Shown here: in pieces, positions 32,990 through 43,134 of the stretch
Position numbering within the stretch: position 1 is the stretch's first letter
How the letters are laid out: each line of letters begins with the position of its first letter
NCBI GenBank assembly: GCA_025716855.1
Contig: JAIXMQ010000001.1
Span: forward strand, 1 to 64,000
Source of the DNA: Pilaira anomala
Lineage: Eukaryota > Mucoromycota > Mucoromycetes > Mucorales > Mucoraceae
Length of the DNA stretch: 64,000 nucleotides
Direction: 5' to 3'
Notes under the pieces: generated by a model
The model's database searches: none
Told to the model about the DNA's origin: nothing
The model's input: only the letters and a program-made list of their open reading frames with translations
Program-made: the position numbers and the translations under genes

Positions 32990-34168
32990 TTAATCGTTGT
33001 CCGTTTCAGTTTCATCGTCGTCATAAGTGGATGGATAAGCTTCTTCAGGATCTAACTTTTTCAAGATCTTTAAAAGCATTTTGTAACTGGCTTTATCGTG
33101 TTCCTTTATTTTGCGAGCAGCTACTCTTTCACGACTTTCACGATCCAATTGAGCTACTCGCTCTCTACTTTCACGATCCAAACGTCGATGCTCACTTGCA
33201 GCTATTACTGATTCAAGGTAATTTCGGTTCAAGATGCGTAATTCAGTTACAATTACCCTAAGAAGCTCTTTTTCTACCAAAGTTTCTGGTATGGCTTCAG
33301 GAGTGAAGGATCTTGACCGCGTTTCTGATTCTACTGATGTTGCTGCTTGTGAATAATAGTGTTGTGAATGATGATGATAATGTTGTTGTTGTTGTGGTTG
33401 TGATTGTTGTTGTGGTTGTTGTTGTGGTTGTTGTTGTTGTTGTTGTTGTGGTGGTGGTGGTGGTTGATGATATGGTTGATGTGGTGGTGGCTGATGTGGC
33501 GGTGTTAGTGGACTATTTGTGTATACTCTGCATTCACACTCTGAAGAGCTATAGCCATCATCATTATCATCAATTAGATTTCGATCCGATTTATTTTCAT
33601 GATTTGAACTGCTGCTAGTAGGTCGCCAAAAGGTTGAATCATATTTAGTAATTTTATTTAAAGCATAGAAATGAGGATGTCTACTGGAGGGCGGAGGACC
33701 ATTTCCAGCATCTCTGAGAATCCCTGTCGTGACCTTTCGAAACTCTCTTTTAAGGGAAGAAAATTTCTCTCGTACGTATTTCACATTCTTGTATTTATTG
33801 CCAAATACTTCACCCACTCGACTTTCGGCATATCGAATCACTTCTGGCTTCGTAATAAAGTCTTTATGAAGTGCTTTCCATAAGTTATTTTTACCTGACT
33901 TATCCAGTTTGTTATATTGATTATAAAAGTTTTTTTCAATCATGCAGTTCAAAAGTATTTTGACCGTTGCTTCGTCCCATTCTGCTTTTCTTCCTGGTTT
34001 GAATAAAAAGTTGTCTTTGCTGGGTTGTCGTGTTAATACGCGTTGTTGCTCTTTTACTTCGGGTGATGGCGGTGGTGGTGGTGGCTGCTGCTGTGTATTG
34101 CATTTGGATTTCATGTTGTCTTTGGTTAACTTGGATATATGATGTCTTTGATAATTCGTTTGACTCAT
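32990..34168 (-). CDS. Myb/SANT-like (trihelix-type) protein with Q/P-rich linker
   Basis: A single-exon 392-residue protein starts MSQTNYQRHHISK. Residues about 60-150 form a Myb/SANT-like helical domain beginning RKAEWDEATVKILLNCMIE, with later SLKREFRKV, similar to trihelix DNA-binding domains. A proline/glutamine/histidine-rich linker follows (about residues 215-280). Near the C-terminus is a charged helical segment with the repeated unit LDRESRERVA, likely a coiled coil, and an acidic end. Proteins of this layout occur as host transcription regulators and as the accessory Myb-like protein of PIF/Harbinger transposons. A Harbinger-type transposase starts 900 bases away on the opposite strand, so the gene could be transposon-derived or domesticated. 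DNA binding is inferred. Confidence 0.75.
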   Translation of the reverse strand: MSQTNYQRHHISKLTKDNMKSKCNTQQQPPPPPPSPEVKEQQRVLTRQPSKDNFLFKPGRKAEWDEATVKILLNCMIEKNFYNQYNKLDKSGKNNLWKALHKDFITKPEVIRYAESRVGEVFGNKYKNVKYVREKFSSLKREFRKVTTGILRDAGNGPPPSSRHPHFYALNKITKYDSTFWRPTSSSSNHENKSDRNLIDDNDDGYSSSECECRVYTNSPLTPPHQPPPHQPYHQPPPPPQQQQQQQPQQQPQQQSQPQQQQHYHHHSQHYYSQAATSVESETRSRSFTPEAIPETLVEKELLRVIVTELRILNRNYLESVIAASEHRRLDRESRERVAQLDRESRERVAARKIKEHDKASYKMLLKILKKLDPEEAYPSTYDDDETETDND

Positions 34169-34289
34169 TTTTTTTCTCAGGGTCCAAGTTAAGAAAAGAA
34201 GAAAGAATTTTTTTTTACGTAAAAGCTTTGCTTTAACTATCTTATATCTCAAACAGGAATTGTTTATATTGTTTGATGTAAGTATGATG

Positions 34290-34329
<40 letters not shown>

Positions 34330-35065
34330 TACAAATATAGTTAGGGTATCATTCTCTCTCTTTTTTTTTTATATACATTGACAAATAAAACAAACTATTC
34401 TATGAGCTGACCATCTCGTCTAATCCCAAACATAGGGTTATCATTATTTATTTATCTGTTTCATGTGCATCTTATGTACTCTAATCGAGTTCAGAGAGGT
34501 TTTTTTTTTTTTACTGTTTCGCTTTACATACAGATCCCATTTATTAAAACAGTAAAAAAAAAAAAAAAAAAGTTCACATAAAAGTTAACAAACACATGCA
34601 TTTCCTTTCACAGTTACATACACACAAGTTCTTTCTCATGAAGACAATATGACAATTGCTCTTGTTTTAATGAAAGATATATCTAATTGTTAACCTCCTG
34701 TGGAAACACTGCAGATCGAAAAAAGCGTATTGCAATAAAAAAAAAAAAAACAGAAGTTACATATTAGGTTCTGAACGCCCAGGCGGCTGATAAGAAACAA
34801 TCTCTCTATGATTTCTAATGTCATGAAAGTGTTTTATCGTAAAAAAATGTTACTGGATTTAATTATACAAGACCTTTTTTGTTTTATTTTTTATCAAGTC
34901 TGTATTAAGGCTATTCTCAAGTAGGATTTTTACCCTGGCCTGGTGGGCTGAGCTGTAATGCGCTGCCGTGTGACAGCGAAAAAAAAAAAAATTTAAAATA
35001 CCTACTAAACTGAGGGAGCAAAACTTTCTTTTTGTACTTTTTTCCTTTATAAAATTAATATTATT
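34169..35065. other. Divergent spacer between Myb-like gene and transposase
   Basis: About 900 bases contain a 35-base T run (near 34291) and several A runs. A more GC-rich patch lies near 34930-34978 (around GGCCTGGTGGGCTGAG). I looked here for a terminal inverted repeat matching sequence to the right of the transposase and found none by eye. The spacer should contain both promoters. Confidence 0.5.
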
Positions 35066-36380
35066 ATGAATTCTGAATTAATCAAATCTCAAAAAGAGAA
35101 AATGTCTCATATTGTTAAATGTATGCCGCTTCTACTTAAGCAATTGGAAGACGATGAAAACGCAGGAGTCCTTAATGCTTTGAAGATTGTTTTTGAGGAA
35201 TATCGTCAATTATTGTTAGATACGATCAACATTGTTCCTAGAGTAATGTTTACCGAGTTTGAAGAAGACGTCTTCCAGTCAAGTCCAATTCACTTTAGAC
35301 TTGTTAAAAATAAGAGGTGTTGGACATATATCCATGATAACTTAAAAGACGATAATAAGACACAAAGTTACATGGCCCATTACAGAATGAAAAAGGCAAC
35401 ATTCAATAGCCTTGTACAAATCTTAGATGAGCATCCAGCATTTATGTTGGAATCAAACAACAGCACGCCAACATACATGCAAGTAGCAGTTGTTATCCGG
35501 AGATTTGCCAATTGCCATTTTGGATACAGAATGATGGAAGCAACATTGGGATTTAGCCAAGGATCTTTGTTCAACTTCACTGAAAGATTCCTCGAGGCAG
35601 TAAATGACAAACTAGGTCATTTAGTTTCTTGGCCTTCTACTGAATATGAGTTTAGAGATGTCAAGAGCAAATTTGAATATCCCTACTCCGATGACAGAGC
35701 TATCAGAAGACTCCCAAATGTTATCGGGGGCTGTTGATGGCAAATTGGTCGTTATTCATAGACCAAAAGACACCTCCGAGAGCTATAGGGATCGTAAGTC
35801 AAATCTGTCAGTAAACCTGACTGCTGTCGTTGCTTCTGATTGTAAGTTCAGTTATGTGTATGCTGGTGAGAGTGGAAGATGTCATGACGCTCATGTATTC
35901 AACGTGTGTGACCTTTCAAAAATGCTACAGGATCCCCAGAGATACTTTTTTGAAGATGCCTATTTGCTGGGAGATTCAGCCTACCCACTGAATTACCATT
36001 TGATAACGCCCTTTTCTCAATTGGAATCAAACGTTGACCCGGAAAAGGCTATTTTCAATGCAAAATTCAGTGCAATGCGACAGGTTGTAGAAAGAGCCTT
36101 TGGAATTCTTGTAAAGAGATGGAGGTTTCTTTGGAAATACGTTTTCATCTTGGATCAATTAAGGTTAATCAAGATCATTAATGTCAGTTGTATCTTGCAT
36201 AACTTTTGCATTAATGCTAAGGATACAATTGAAATATCGGATGAAGAAATTGTAGATTTAGCTCTTCAACAAACAACCTCTGATCGCACAGCTTTCATGA
36301 CAACTAGCCCATTAGACAGATCTTCTGGAGCTCTTCGAAGAGACATGTTGAAAAACTATGTAAATACCGTTTTAAACTAG
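35066..36380 (+). pseudogene. PIF/Harbinger-type transposase, one frameshift
   Basis: Two overlapping frames, 35066-35737 and a second running to 36380, together read as a DDE_Tnp_4 (HARBI1-like) transposase. The break falls in a run of five G at 35726-35730, where one base too many shifts the frame immediately before the first catalytic motif. All three catalytic motifs remain in the second frame: GAVDG, LLGDSAYPL and VVERAFGILVKRW. The upstream part has MKKATFNSLVQIL and the helical region around FGYRMMEATLGFSQGS. The remaining sequence has no other stop, so the damage is either very recent, a sequencing error, or a frameshifting site. I could not find terminal inverted repeats or a target-site duplication. 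Confidence 0.88.
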
Positions 36381-36423
36381 TTTTAATAAAAAAAAATCAT
36401 ATATTTATTTAAAAAAAAAATTA

Positions 36424-36578
36424 TTGTAAGCCCTTTCTCATAATGTCAAGAAACTCTTTATAAAATTTCTTCTTCTCATCAGAATCCACAAGCTGAACAA
36501 CAAGAGGCTTGCTCATGACTTCCTCAAGCTTGCTTGTCATGTTCTCCGTGATCTGCTTCATTTGATCCAGGGCTTCTG
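36424..36578 (-). pseudogene. Convergent coding remnant, probable last exon
   Basis: On the minus strand a good acceptor (GTCCACAG) is followed by about 50 coherent codons ending in TAA, including MKQITENMTSKLEEVMSKP and KKFYKEFLDIMRKG. The stop faces the transposase stop with only 43 bases between. A helical, charged C-terminus in this position fits the second, Myb-like gene of a Harbinger element whose 5' part has been lost. That assignment is inference; no upstream exon was recognised. Confidence 0.5.
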
Positions 36579-36619
36579 TGGACAATCAGTAATTAATGAG
36601 AAAAGACTTAGGGTTGATT

Positions 36620-37075
36620 TATTAGATAAAATAAAACTGAAAGAACTCTTCTAAACTAAAATAATAATCATCTTTTATATCTTGAATATCCTGATGAGTT
36701 GTGTTTGAATAAGGACCATCTTTTTGATGGGTTTAAATGAATCTATACCCAACTCTTCTGCTTTTGAATAAGTACGTTCTACTCTTTCGAATTGACCATA
36801 AATAATCGTGGATCCTATCTACCCGATTGGATAACAACATATCTGGTTCCTGACTAAAGATCACCTTGTAATTACTTACATGGTTGTTATTAGTCTGGAT
36901 TCCGTTGTTACAGATTTCATTGGTAAATGCGCATACTTTTAAATTGACAAGAACTATTTTTCTATCATACGACCTGATCAACCTTATTCTTAGATTGATA
37001 TCATGTTTTCCCAGTTTCGGGATAGAATTGACAGTTGCTGGGATAATCTTTATTCCAACAATGTTATTCTTTTTT
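36620..37075 (-). pseudogene. Degenerate minus-strand coding relic
   Basis: From about 37075 down to 36733 a minus-strand frame reads as varied protein sequence (for example VGIKIIPATVNSIPKLGKHD and TNEICNNGIQTNNNHVSNYK). Near 36815 coherence moves to a second frame (FERVERTYSKAEELGIDSF). Near 36720 it moves to a third (YSNTTHQDIQDIKDDYYF), which ends near 36623. Two frameshifts are therefore implied. I cannot assign the family. It abuts the Harbinger-associated remnant and may mark the region into which that element inserted. Confidence 0.4.
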
Positions 37076-37141
37076 ATTTATTTTGTAAACAGGTTATATA
37101 ATATTACTATTTAATATTAATAGATTAATAATGTATTTTTG

Positions 37142-37203
37142 CCAGTAATAGTCGTTCTTACCCCAACACAAGGTAGCTAAGCTTGTATCGAGACTATTAC
37201 CGG
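37142..37203. repeat. Inverted repeat CCRGTAATAGTC
   Basis: CCAGTAATAGTC at 37142-37153 is the near-exact inverse of GACTATTACCGG at 37192-37203, with a 38-base spacer. It may be a hairpin or the trace of a small inverted-repeat element. Confidence 0.5.
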
Positions 37204-37456
37204 TAAATATCTCTTATTTTCTATTAATATGAATTGAGTATTTACTTTATTTGTATTGTTTTATTCTCAATTATATTTTATTATTTGATCTTGGTTTTTT
37301 ACCATTGATCTTATTTTACGTCAATTTGTATATGCATTTGAATATAGAATATTTCCTTAGGTTCAAGATATTGATAATAATATACAATGTTAAACATGTA
37401 TATTATTGTGAAGATATGTCAGGTTTTTATTATAATGTTTAGTTTATAACCCTGAT

Positions 37457-37534
37457 CTACTTATATTTATAAGTAGAGATGACGCAAATACGACACTACT
37501 TATATTTATAAGTAGAGATGACGCAAATACGACA
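37457..37534 (+). repeat. Exact tandem duplication of 39 bases
   Basis: Two identical 39-base units (37457-37495 and 37496-37534) begin CTACTTATATTTATAAGTAG. Each contains the near-palindrome ACTTATA-TT-TATAAGT. The pair is bracketed by AACCCTG on both sides (37448-37454 and 37535-37540 with the preceding A). Perfect identity points to a recent duplication. Confidence 0.9.
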
Positions 37535-38452
37535 ACCCTGCCTGAAGCATTATCCTGCCTTCACTCATTCATCACACTGAAAAATATCCGTACGTTATTG
37601 TGCGTCACCCTTTTTTATTTTGGTATTGCTGTTACCAAGCAGATTCATCACCGTCTGCCGCTGCATCTGTCAGCACGCCATCCCCCCACATCCCCCAAAG
37701 TTGCATATCCAATCGACACCTCAACATTTTCTCCCTCTGTAAGTCCCCATAACAATACCACCTCGAAGTATCGTGACTGTAGCATCCAATATAAATAAAA
37801 TCCATGCTATCAAATATATTTTTACGACTAAAAGCATCTGGACAAAGTGACCAAATAAAAAAAACCCCCCGACTTAGCATGACTTAAATTTATGCCTTGC
37901 ATTTCTTCTCTCCGTCATTTTTTCATCAGAAGTAGTATATTCATCTACATATTGTATACTTGCTGGTTTGGTTGATATGAAATAAATGACGTTGCTCGTT
38001 AAATCGAAACTATTTAGTAAAATTGTAAATGAAAAAAAAAAATAGTCTTTGTATAGTTGTGGATCTCAACAAATGGTCTTAACTTGTCCCAACCAAGCTT
38101 TTATTCATCTCAAATTAATTCAAAACCGTCTCACTAAAAAAATTTAACTACCCGTCCCAGCAGAAAAAAAGTACGCCCAAATTTTTATTCAAAACCTCTA
38201 TATAATGATGAACCATAGCCTTCAGCGATTGTTTGTCTGTTGAATTCAATAACCCTTCTGATGTTACATATAAGGTTAAAGTTGAGTACTGAAAAATGTA
38301 TCCTATACAATAGTGAATTGTACTTTTTTAATGCTGAAATATAACATTTCTTCATATCGCAGGATGTACGCTTTTTCTTGGTATACCTATTTTGAGAAAA
38401 TGAGATGCTATATATAGATGAAAGGCTCTCATTTAAAGCAAGTGTGGTATTT

Positions 38453-38484
<32 letters not shown>

Positions 38485-39747
38485 GAGTGAGGTGAACAAC
38501 TAGAGACGGGTCGCGACTCCCATCTCTAACTATAAATGTCAGGTTATTACAAGCGTAACTACTAGATACTATTTTCAAGTTCTGGGCGTCCCCAAGGGCT
38601 ATGCAATACCCTTCATGAGTTGTAATAATTAATTGTTTTAACTATTGATGAGTTCGAGATCCTTACTGTTCAATCCATAGTGCTTCTAGAGGGATATCTG
38701 CGAAGTGAGGTTATAATTCTCTGAAAGGTCGCCCGATGAAAATCCGGCGGAAGATGAGGTTCTTCTCAGCCAATGATCACCTGTAATGGGTCCCCCTGAT
38801 TTGAAACATCTATCCAATAATGTCGCATAGAATACTCGCAGTCGCCCAGACAATTTATAGTAATATTTCACGTACAATTTATTTAAATCGAAATTTTTTC
38901 TTTATATACCCCCCAAAAAAAAACCTATGGCAAAGTTGTGGGTCTGATAACTTGTCGTTTTTTTGGAAAAAATAATTAAAAGTTATCGAGAAAAAAAATC
39001 AAGAGATGTTATTTTTTTTTAGAGTTTATGTAGGTAAAAGTGTTTTTTTTGTAAAGTTCTTGATGTAAACAGTTGGATATTCGTATTTTTTAATTTCTTT
39101 CTGAAGTGGTTGCATTACTGTAAACAGTACGGTTATTTTATTTTTGTACATAGAGATGAACACAGATTGTATGAGTCTCTCCCAGAATAAAGAGGCGTGT
39201 CAGCTCTCTCTCTCTCTCTCTTTTTTTAAAAAGATGCATTATTTGATTTTTTTTTTTCTTCTTTACAATTGAGAATATGGATCACTGTAATGTGATTCTC
39301 AAGTATCTTTTCTTCTACTTCTCAAAATCGTGTATAACAATTTTTTCCTTCTTTTTTAATATTCAGAATCAGAAGAAGAGAGTGGAAAAAAATAAGAAGT
39401 ATATGGATTCAATGAAAATATTCAAAAAGACAATTTTATTTATAAGCACTTTGGGTTACTTGGGGATGATAATTTTGTACATCCAAATAAACTTTTTTTC
39501 CCCCTTTTTTTTTTACATACAAAATCGGACTAGAAGAGGAAAATAGGTTTTTTTTTTTTTTTTTTTACTGGGGGTTTCTGTATGACAAGATATTATGCAA
39601 ACAAACAAATCAAAAAGGATCTACTCTTTATAATTCAAAACAATGACGATCACATTTAAATTAGAATAAAAAAAAAATGGGTTTTTTTTTATTAAGTTTG
39701 ATAGAGAGTGGAAATAGAGAGAGAGAGAGAGAGAGAGGGAGGAAAGG

Positions 39748-41182
39748 TTATAATGATGACGAAATATACACGGGGTGGGGGGATATGAATTTAAAGGGCA
39801 GTAATTGAGCCTGCTCAAAAGGAGAAAGAGAAGGAAAAAAAAAATACCTATAGATAAAATGGGTATTTTATGAGAGCATACAACCAAAAGATTCACGTTG
39901 ATTATAAAAATGAAAGGATCCAATATAAGTAAACTATATTTTTTTTTTTTTAAAAAAAAAAGAGTAAAATTAGTATATAAATCTAAATACTTTTTTTTTT
40001 TTAAAAAAAAAAGAACTTACAAAGATTCCAAGACAGACAAAAACGTGCCAGATAGCATGACTTGTCATACCAGCCGCATCAAATTTACCAGGAAAGAACT
40101 TTTCTGGAAATCGTTTAGCGTAGACGGTAACACCACAAATATACATGAGGCAACCAAGCAAGATAGGTTTTAAAAAAGCAAGCGTTGCTATGAGACCCTT
40201 AAGACTAGCTAAATGAACTAATGGGACGATACTTGAAAATGCCATGGCAACAAATAAACCAATTCGGAGTGGTCTGTAACGCTTAGTATCAAAGAATCGA
40301 AAGAAGGGTAAGATGACGCCGATACTTCCTATTAAGCAACTAAAGATGATGTAACGAGAGCGGGGAATAGGATCACAATAGAAACCGAAATGATTCACTA
40401 AAGAGATGGATGCAGTGATCAAGAAAGTGATGCCAATGTAATCTAATGTTGCAGTAAAGCTTTTGACATGATGTGCTGAGTGACAAATAAATGTATGGTA
40501 GATCGAGGAGCATAAAAGACAAGCTAATGATGCTAAGCAAAATGCAGTAAAAACTAAAAGATCTCGATTTGAAGCTTCAGGGAATTTTCTCTTTAAAAAA
40601 AGAAATTAGTGTCAATTAAAATTTACTAAATATATATATTATGTTTTTACTTACTTGAAATATACTAATGGAAAGGTACGAAAAAAAGATGAAACCCAAT
40701 AAATGACTCCAAATGTTCAAAGTTTCATTATGTAATTTGAAGAGAGATCGTAAACAGTCTTTGGTACTACGATAAAATCGATATCCAGATAATACATATT
40801 CATTTTCTCTTCTATCTTTTGGTAATTCTTCAAGTAATAATAAACGTTTTGAGCCTAATAATAATGCCTTTGCTGTATCCCAAGTTTCATGAATTTGACC
40901 ATCCATATAATCAATAAATGAACAATTATCATCTTCTTCTTTTGCCTTTAATTTTTCATTGACTGAAGCAATCAAATGAGCAGCTAATGAGCCATGTGCA
41001 GCTGAGGCAGAATAAGATCGACCTCGAGTATATGGAACTGTTAAACCATCTTTTGCTGAAGTAAATGAAACAACGTGCGATTGTGAATATCTACGTAAAT
41101 GAAGGTTGTTTTGTTGTTCTTCCATCATCATTAAATCTTCACCTAAAAAAGGTTGTTGTTCTGCTATTTGAGGTGGAGCCAT
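39748..41182 (-). CDS. PAQR/adiponectin-receptor-like membrane protein (Izh family)
   Basis: Three exons (41182-40655, 40590-40021 and 39810-39748) give 386 residues. A disordered N-terminus of about 120 residues precedes the PAQR core. Core motifs include SGYRFYRSTKDCLRSLF, HNETLNIWSHLLG, SSIYHTFICHS and, near the end, GMTSHAIWHVFVCLG. These hold the aspartate-free serine/histidine positions used for zinc binding in the family. Seven transmembrane helices are plausible. Fungal members (Izh proteins) affect zinc and lipid homeostasis; human relatives act as ceramidase-like receptors. The last exon of 21 codons is the weakest part and was chosen for its strong acceptor. An alternative in-frame ATG lies 14 codons upstream at 41222-41224. 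Confidence 0.9.
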
Positions 41183-41618
41183 AATTAAAATATCAAAAGA
41201 AGAAATGAATGGATTTAACAACAATTTAAAACTCTCTCTCTAATATTTAAACTGCTGAAAAAAAAAAAAAAAAAAGAAGAAGAGAAGAGAAAATAAACTA
41301 TCTTCTTTTTTTTTTGTTTTAATAACCAGTGAAAAGGGAACCCTATTTTATTTTTCCCCCAAATTGTGGTGTGAATTGACCAATCGGATAAAGACACAGA
41401 ACCTGTAAGGTACACAATTTACATAAGCCAAAAAAAAAAAAAAAAACGTTTTTTTGACTTTCATTGTAAATATAAAAATTTAGCAGCAGAGGGGTAAACT
41501 CCTTGTTTAAAATGATATATTCATTGTCTTTTTTTAATCGTTTAAAAATGAATTTTTTATTTATTTTTTACAGTCGCTTCTTAATTTTATTTATTTTTTC
41601 TTTTTTTTTTCTTTTTAC
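41183..41618. other. Divergent promoter region
   Basis: A 436-base spacer between the divergent PAQR and Spg1 genes. It holds A and T runs (near 41259 and 41431) and presumably both promoters. No gene is seen. Confidence 0.5.
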
Positions 41619-42596
41619 ATGAGTTTATCTGAATCTTCAAGTACTGCTACAAGTAATCCTGCAGTCATGTCTGCTTCAGTTTCAACCCAGGGATTACAAC
41701 TTGATTCGGCTCCGACTAGCAGGTAATTTATCACTCAAATCCATCAAAAAATAAAAACACATGGTTTAAAAAAAAAAAAAAAAAAAAATAGTGTTGTCTT
41801 AAAAATGGGAATTATTGGTGATGCACAAATTGGTAAAACGAGTTTAATGATTAAATACGCAGAAGGTGCCTATGATACAGAATATATACAGACTTTAGGT
41901 ATATATAAAAAAAAAAAAAGAGAATATGTTGTTCATCTTTTTTAATTGTAAATTATTTTTAGGTGTCAATTTTATGGAAAAGACCATTTTGATTCGAAAG
42001 ACGGAAATAACTTTTAGTATATGGGATTTAGGAGGTAAACTAAATGAAATAAATAAATATATACAAGTTTTTTTTTTTTTTTTTTTTTAAAAAAAAAAGT
42101 ATTTACTCTCAGGACAAAAGGAATTTGCAAGCATGTTACCTCTAGTATGTAACGATTCAGTAGCTATTTTATTTACATTTGATTTATCAAGAAAATCCAC
42201 ATTAAATAGTCTTCGAGAATGGTATAGACAAGCAAGAGGATTAAATAAGGTAAAGAAAAAAAAAGCGAGAATTTTTTTTTTTTTTTTTTCTAAACTTGAT
42301 ATAGACTAGTTATTAAATAATTAATAATAATATAGAGTGCGATTCCTTTGTTAGTTGGAACAAAATATGATGAATTTGTTAATTTATCCTTTGAAGATCA
42401 AGATGAAATCACAAGACAAGCAAGGAAATACGCTCGAGTGATGAAGGCACCACTTGTATTTTGCTCTACGGCAGAATCCATTAACGTTCAAAAGATTTAC
42501 AAAATAGTATTAGCTAAAGTATTCGATCTAAACTGCACTTTACCTGAAATAAGCGAAACTGGTGGTCCAATCATTGAATATAAACATTGCTGTTAA
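41619..42596 (+). CDS. SPG1: Spg1/Tem1-type septation GTPase
   Basis: Five exons (41619-41722, 41792-41898, 41963-42034, 42113-42249 and 42336-42596) give 226 residues. It is a Ras-superfamily small GTPase. The P-loop is [11 protein letters not shown], the switch region is [10 protein letters not shown], switch II is IWDLGGQKEF, and the NKxD equivalent is VGTKYD, typical of the Spg1/Tem1 subfamily. CSTAES replaces the usual SAK. It ends in CC. Spg1 activates the septation initiation or mitotic exit network at spindle poles. Four short introns include one with about 20 T followed by 10 A (near 42068-42098). The N-terminal 35 residues are serine-rich and variable. Confidence 0.95.
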
Positions 42597-42771
42597 TTTT
42601 TTTTTTTTTTTTTTATAAATTTATAAATATCTATCTATATAAACAAAAAAGCAATGCAATTTGATTAAGCACACAAGTCTTTATGCAATAAGAGTTGTTA
42701 TTAGTGATACAAGAAAAAAAAAAAGAAATCCAGTCTTTTTTTTTTTCTTTTTCTTTATTTATATATATATT
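42597..42771. other. Convergent spacer
   Basis: This AT-rich spacer lies between the Spg1 stop and the stop of the minus-strand double-psi beta-barrel gene. It has T and A runs and no gene. Confidence 0.4.
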
Positions 42772-43134
42772 TTAAAGAGACCATGAAATTTGAACACGAC
42801 CTTCATCTAGACTTTTAGCAATCTTTTGAAATGCAGCAGGACTCATATCAACATCACCAGCGGCACATCCAGGACATGTATCCACTACCTTTACCGAAAC
42901 AGAACCATTGGGACCTTTGATTGTAACAGATTTACCACAATATTTTTTAGACATGACTTCACTTGAGAGTGCTGCAACCATTTCACCATCTGAATTTGTA
43001 CTTCCACAAGATCCTAATCCAACTGCATAATATGTTGCTGAACCTGACATTGAACCACGAGCAACCAAAGGAACGGATGTTACAGTCATAATAAAACTGA
43101 CAACGAGAGTGAGAGAAAAGAGAAATGCTTGCAT
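42772..43134 (-). CDS. Secreted RlpA-like/expansin-like double-psi beta-barrel protein
   Basis: A single-exon 120-residue protein has a hydrophobic signal peptide (MQAFLFSLTLVVSFIMTVTS). A small double-psi beta-barrel domain follows. Typical features are SGSATYYAVGLGSCG, the cysteine pattern of KYCGKSVTIKG, and VKVVDTCPGCAAGDVDMSPAAFQKIA, with the conserved aspartate of the barwin/expansin/RlpA fold. Similar small secreted proteins are common in fungi and may bind or loosen cell-wall polysaccharide; enzymatic activity is not assured. The start was chosen at the signal peptide; upstream in-frame codons would only add an aromatic-rich leader. Confidence 0.88.
   Translation of the reverse strand: MQAFLFSLTLVVSFIMTVTSVPLVARGSMSGSATYYAVGLGSCGSTNSDGEMVAALSSEVMSKKYCGKSVTIKGPNGSVSVKVVDTCPGCAAGDVDMSPAAFQKIAKSLDEGRVQISWSL

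Larger units (their letters stand above)
37076..39747. other. Gene-poor region between Harbinger area and PAQR gene
   Basis: About 2.7 kb with short repeats described separately. It is patchy in composition: 37560-37780 and 38480-38830 are less AT-rich than the rest. A minus-strand 63-codon frame at 38686-38877 has varied composition but no recognisable family. CT repeats lie near 39199-39222 and GA repeats near 39715. I do not call a gene. Confidence 0.45.

Noticed and set aside
33313..33618. Plus-strand frame with a long valine run
   Set aside because: It is the antisense of the Q/P-rich linker of the Myb-like gene.
34900..36600. Terminal inverted repeats of the Harbinger element
   Set aside because: I compared flanking sequence on both sides by eye and found no convincing pair, so no element boundaries are given.
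37457..37534. Possible CRISPR-like repeat array
   Set aside because: Only two directly adjacent copies with no spacers, in a eukaryotic genome; it is a tandem duplication.
39277..39546. 89-codon plus-strand frame
   Set aside because: Composition is lysine/phenylalanine/isoleucine from A and T runs, without conserved features.
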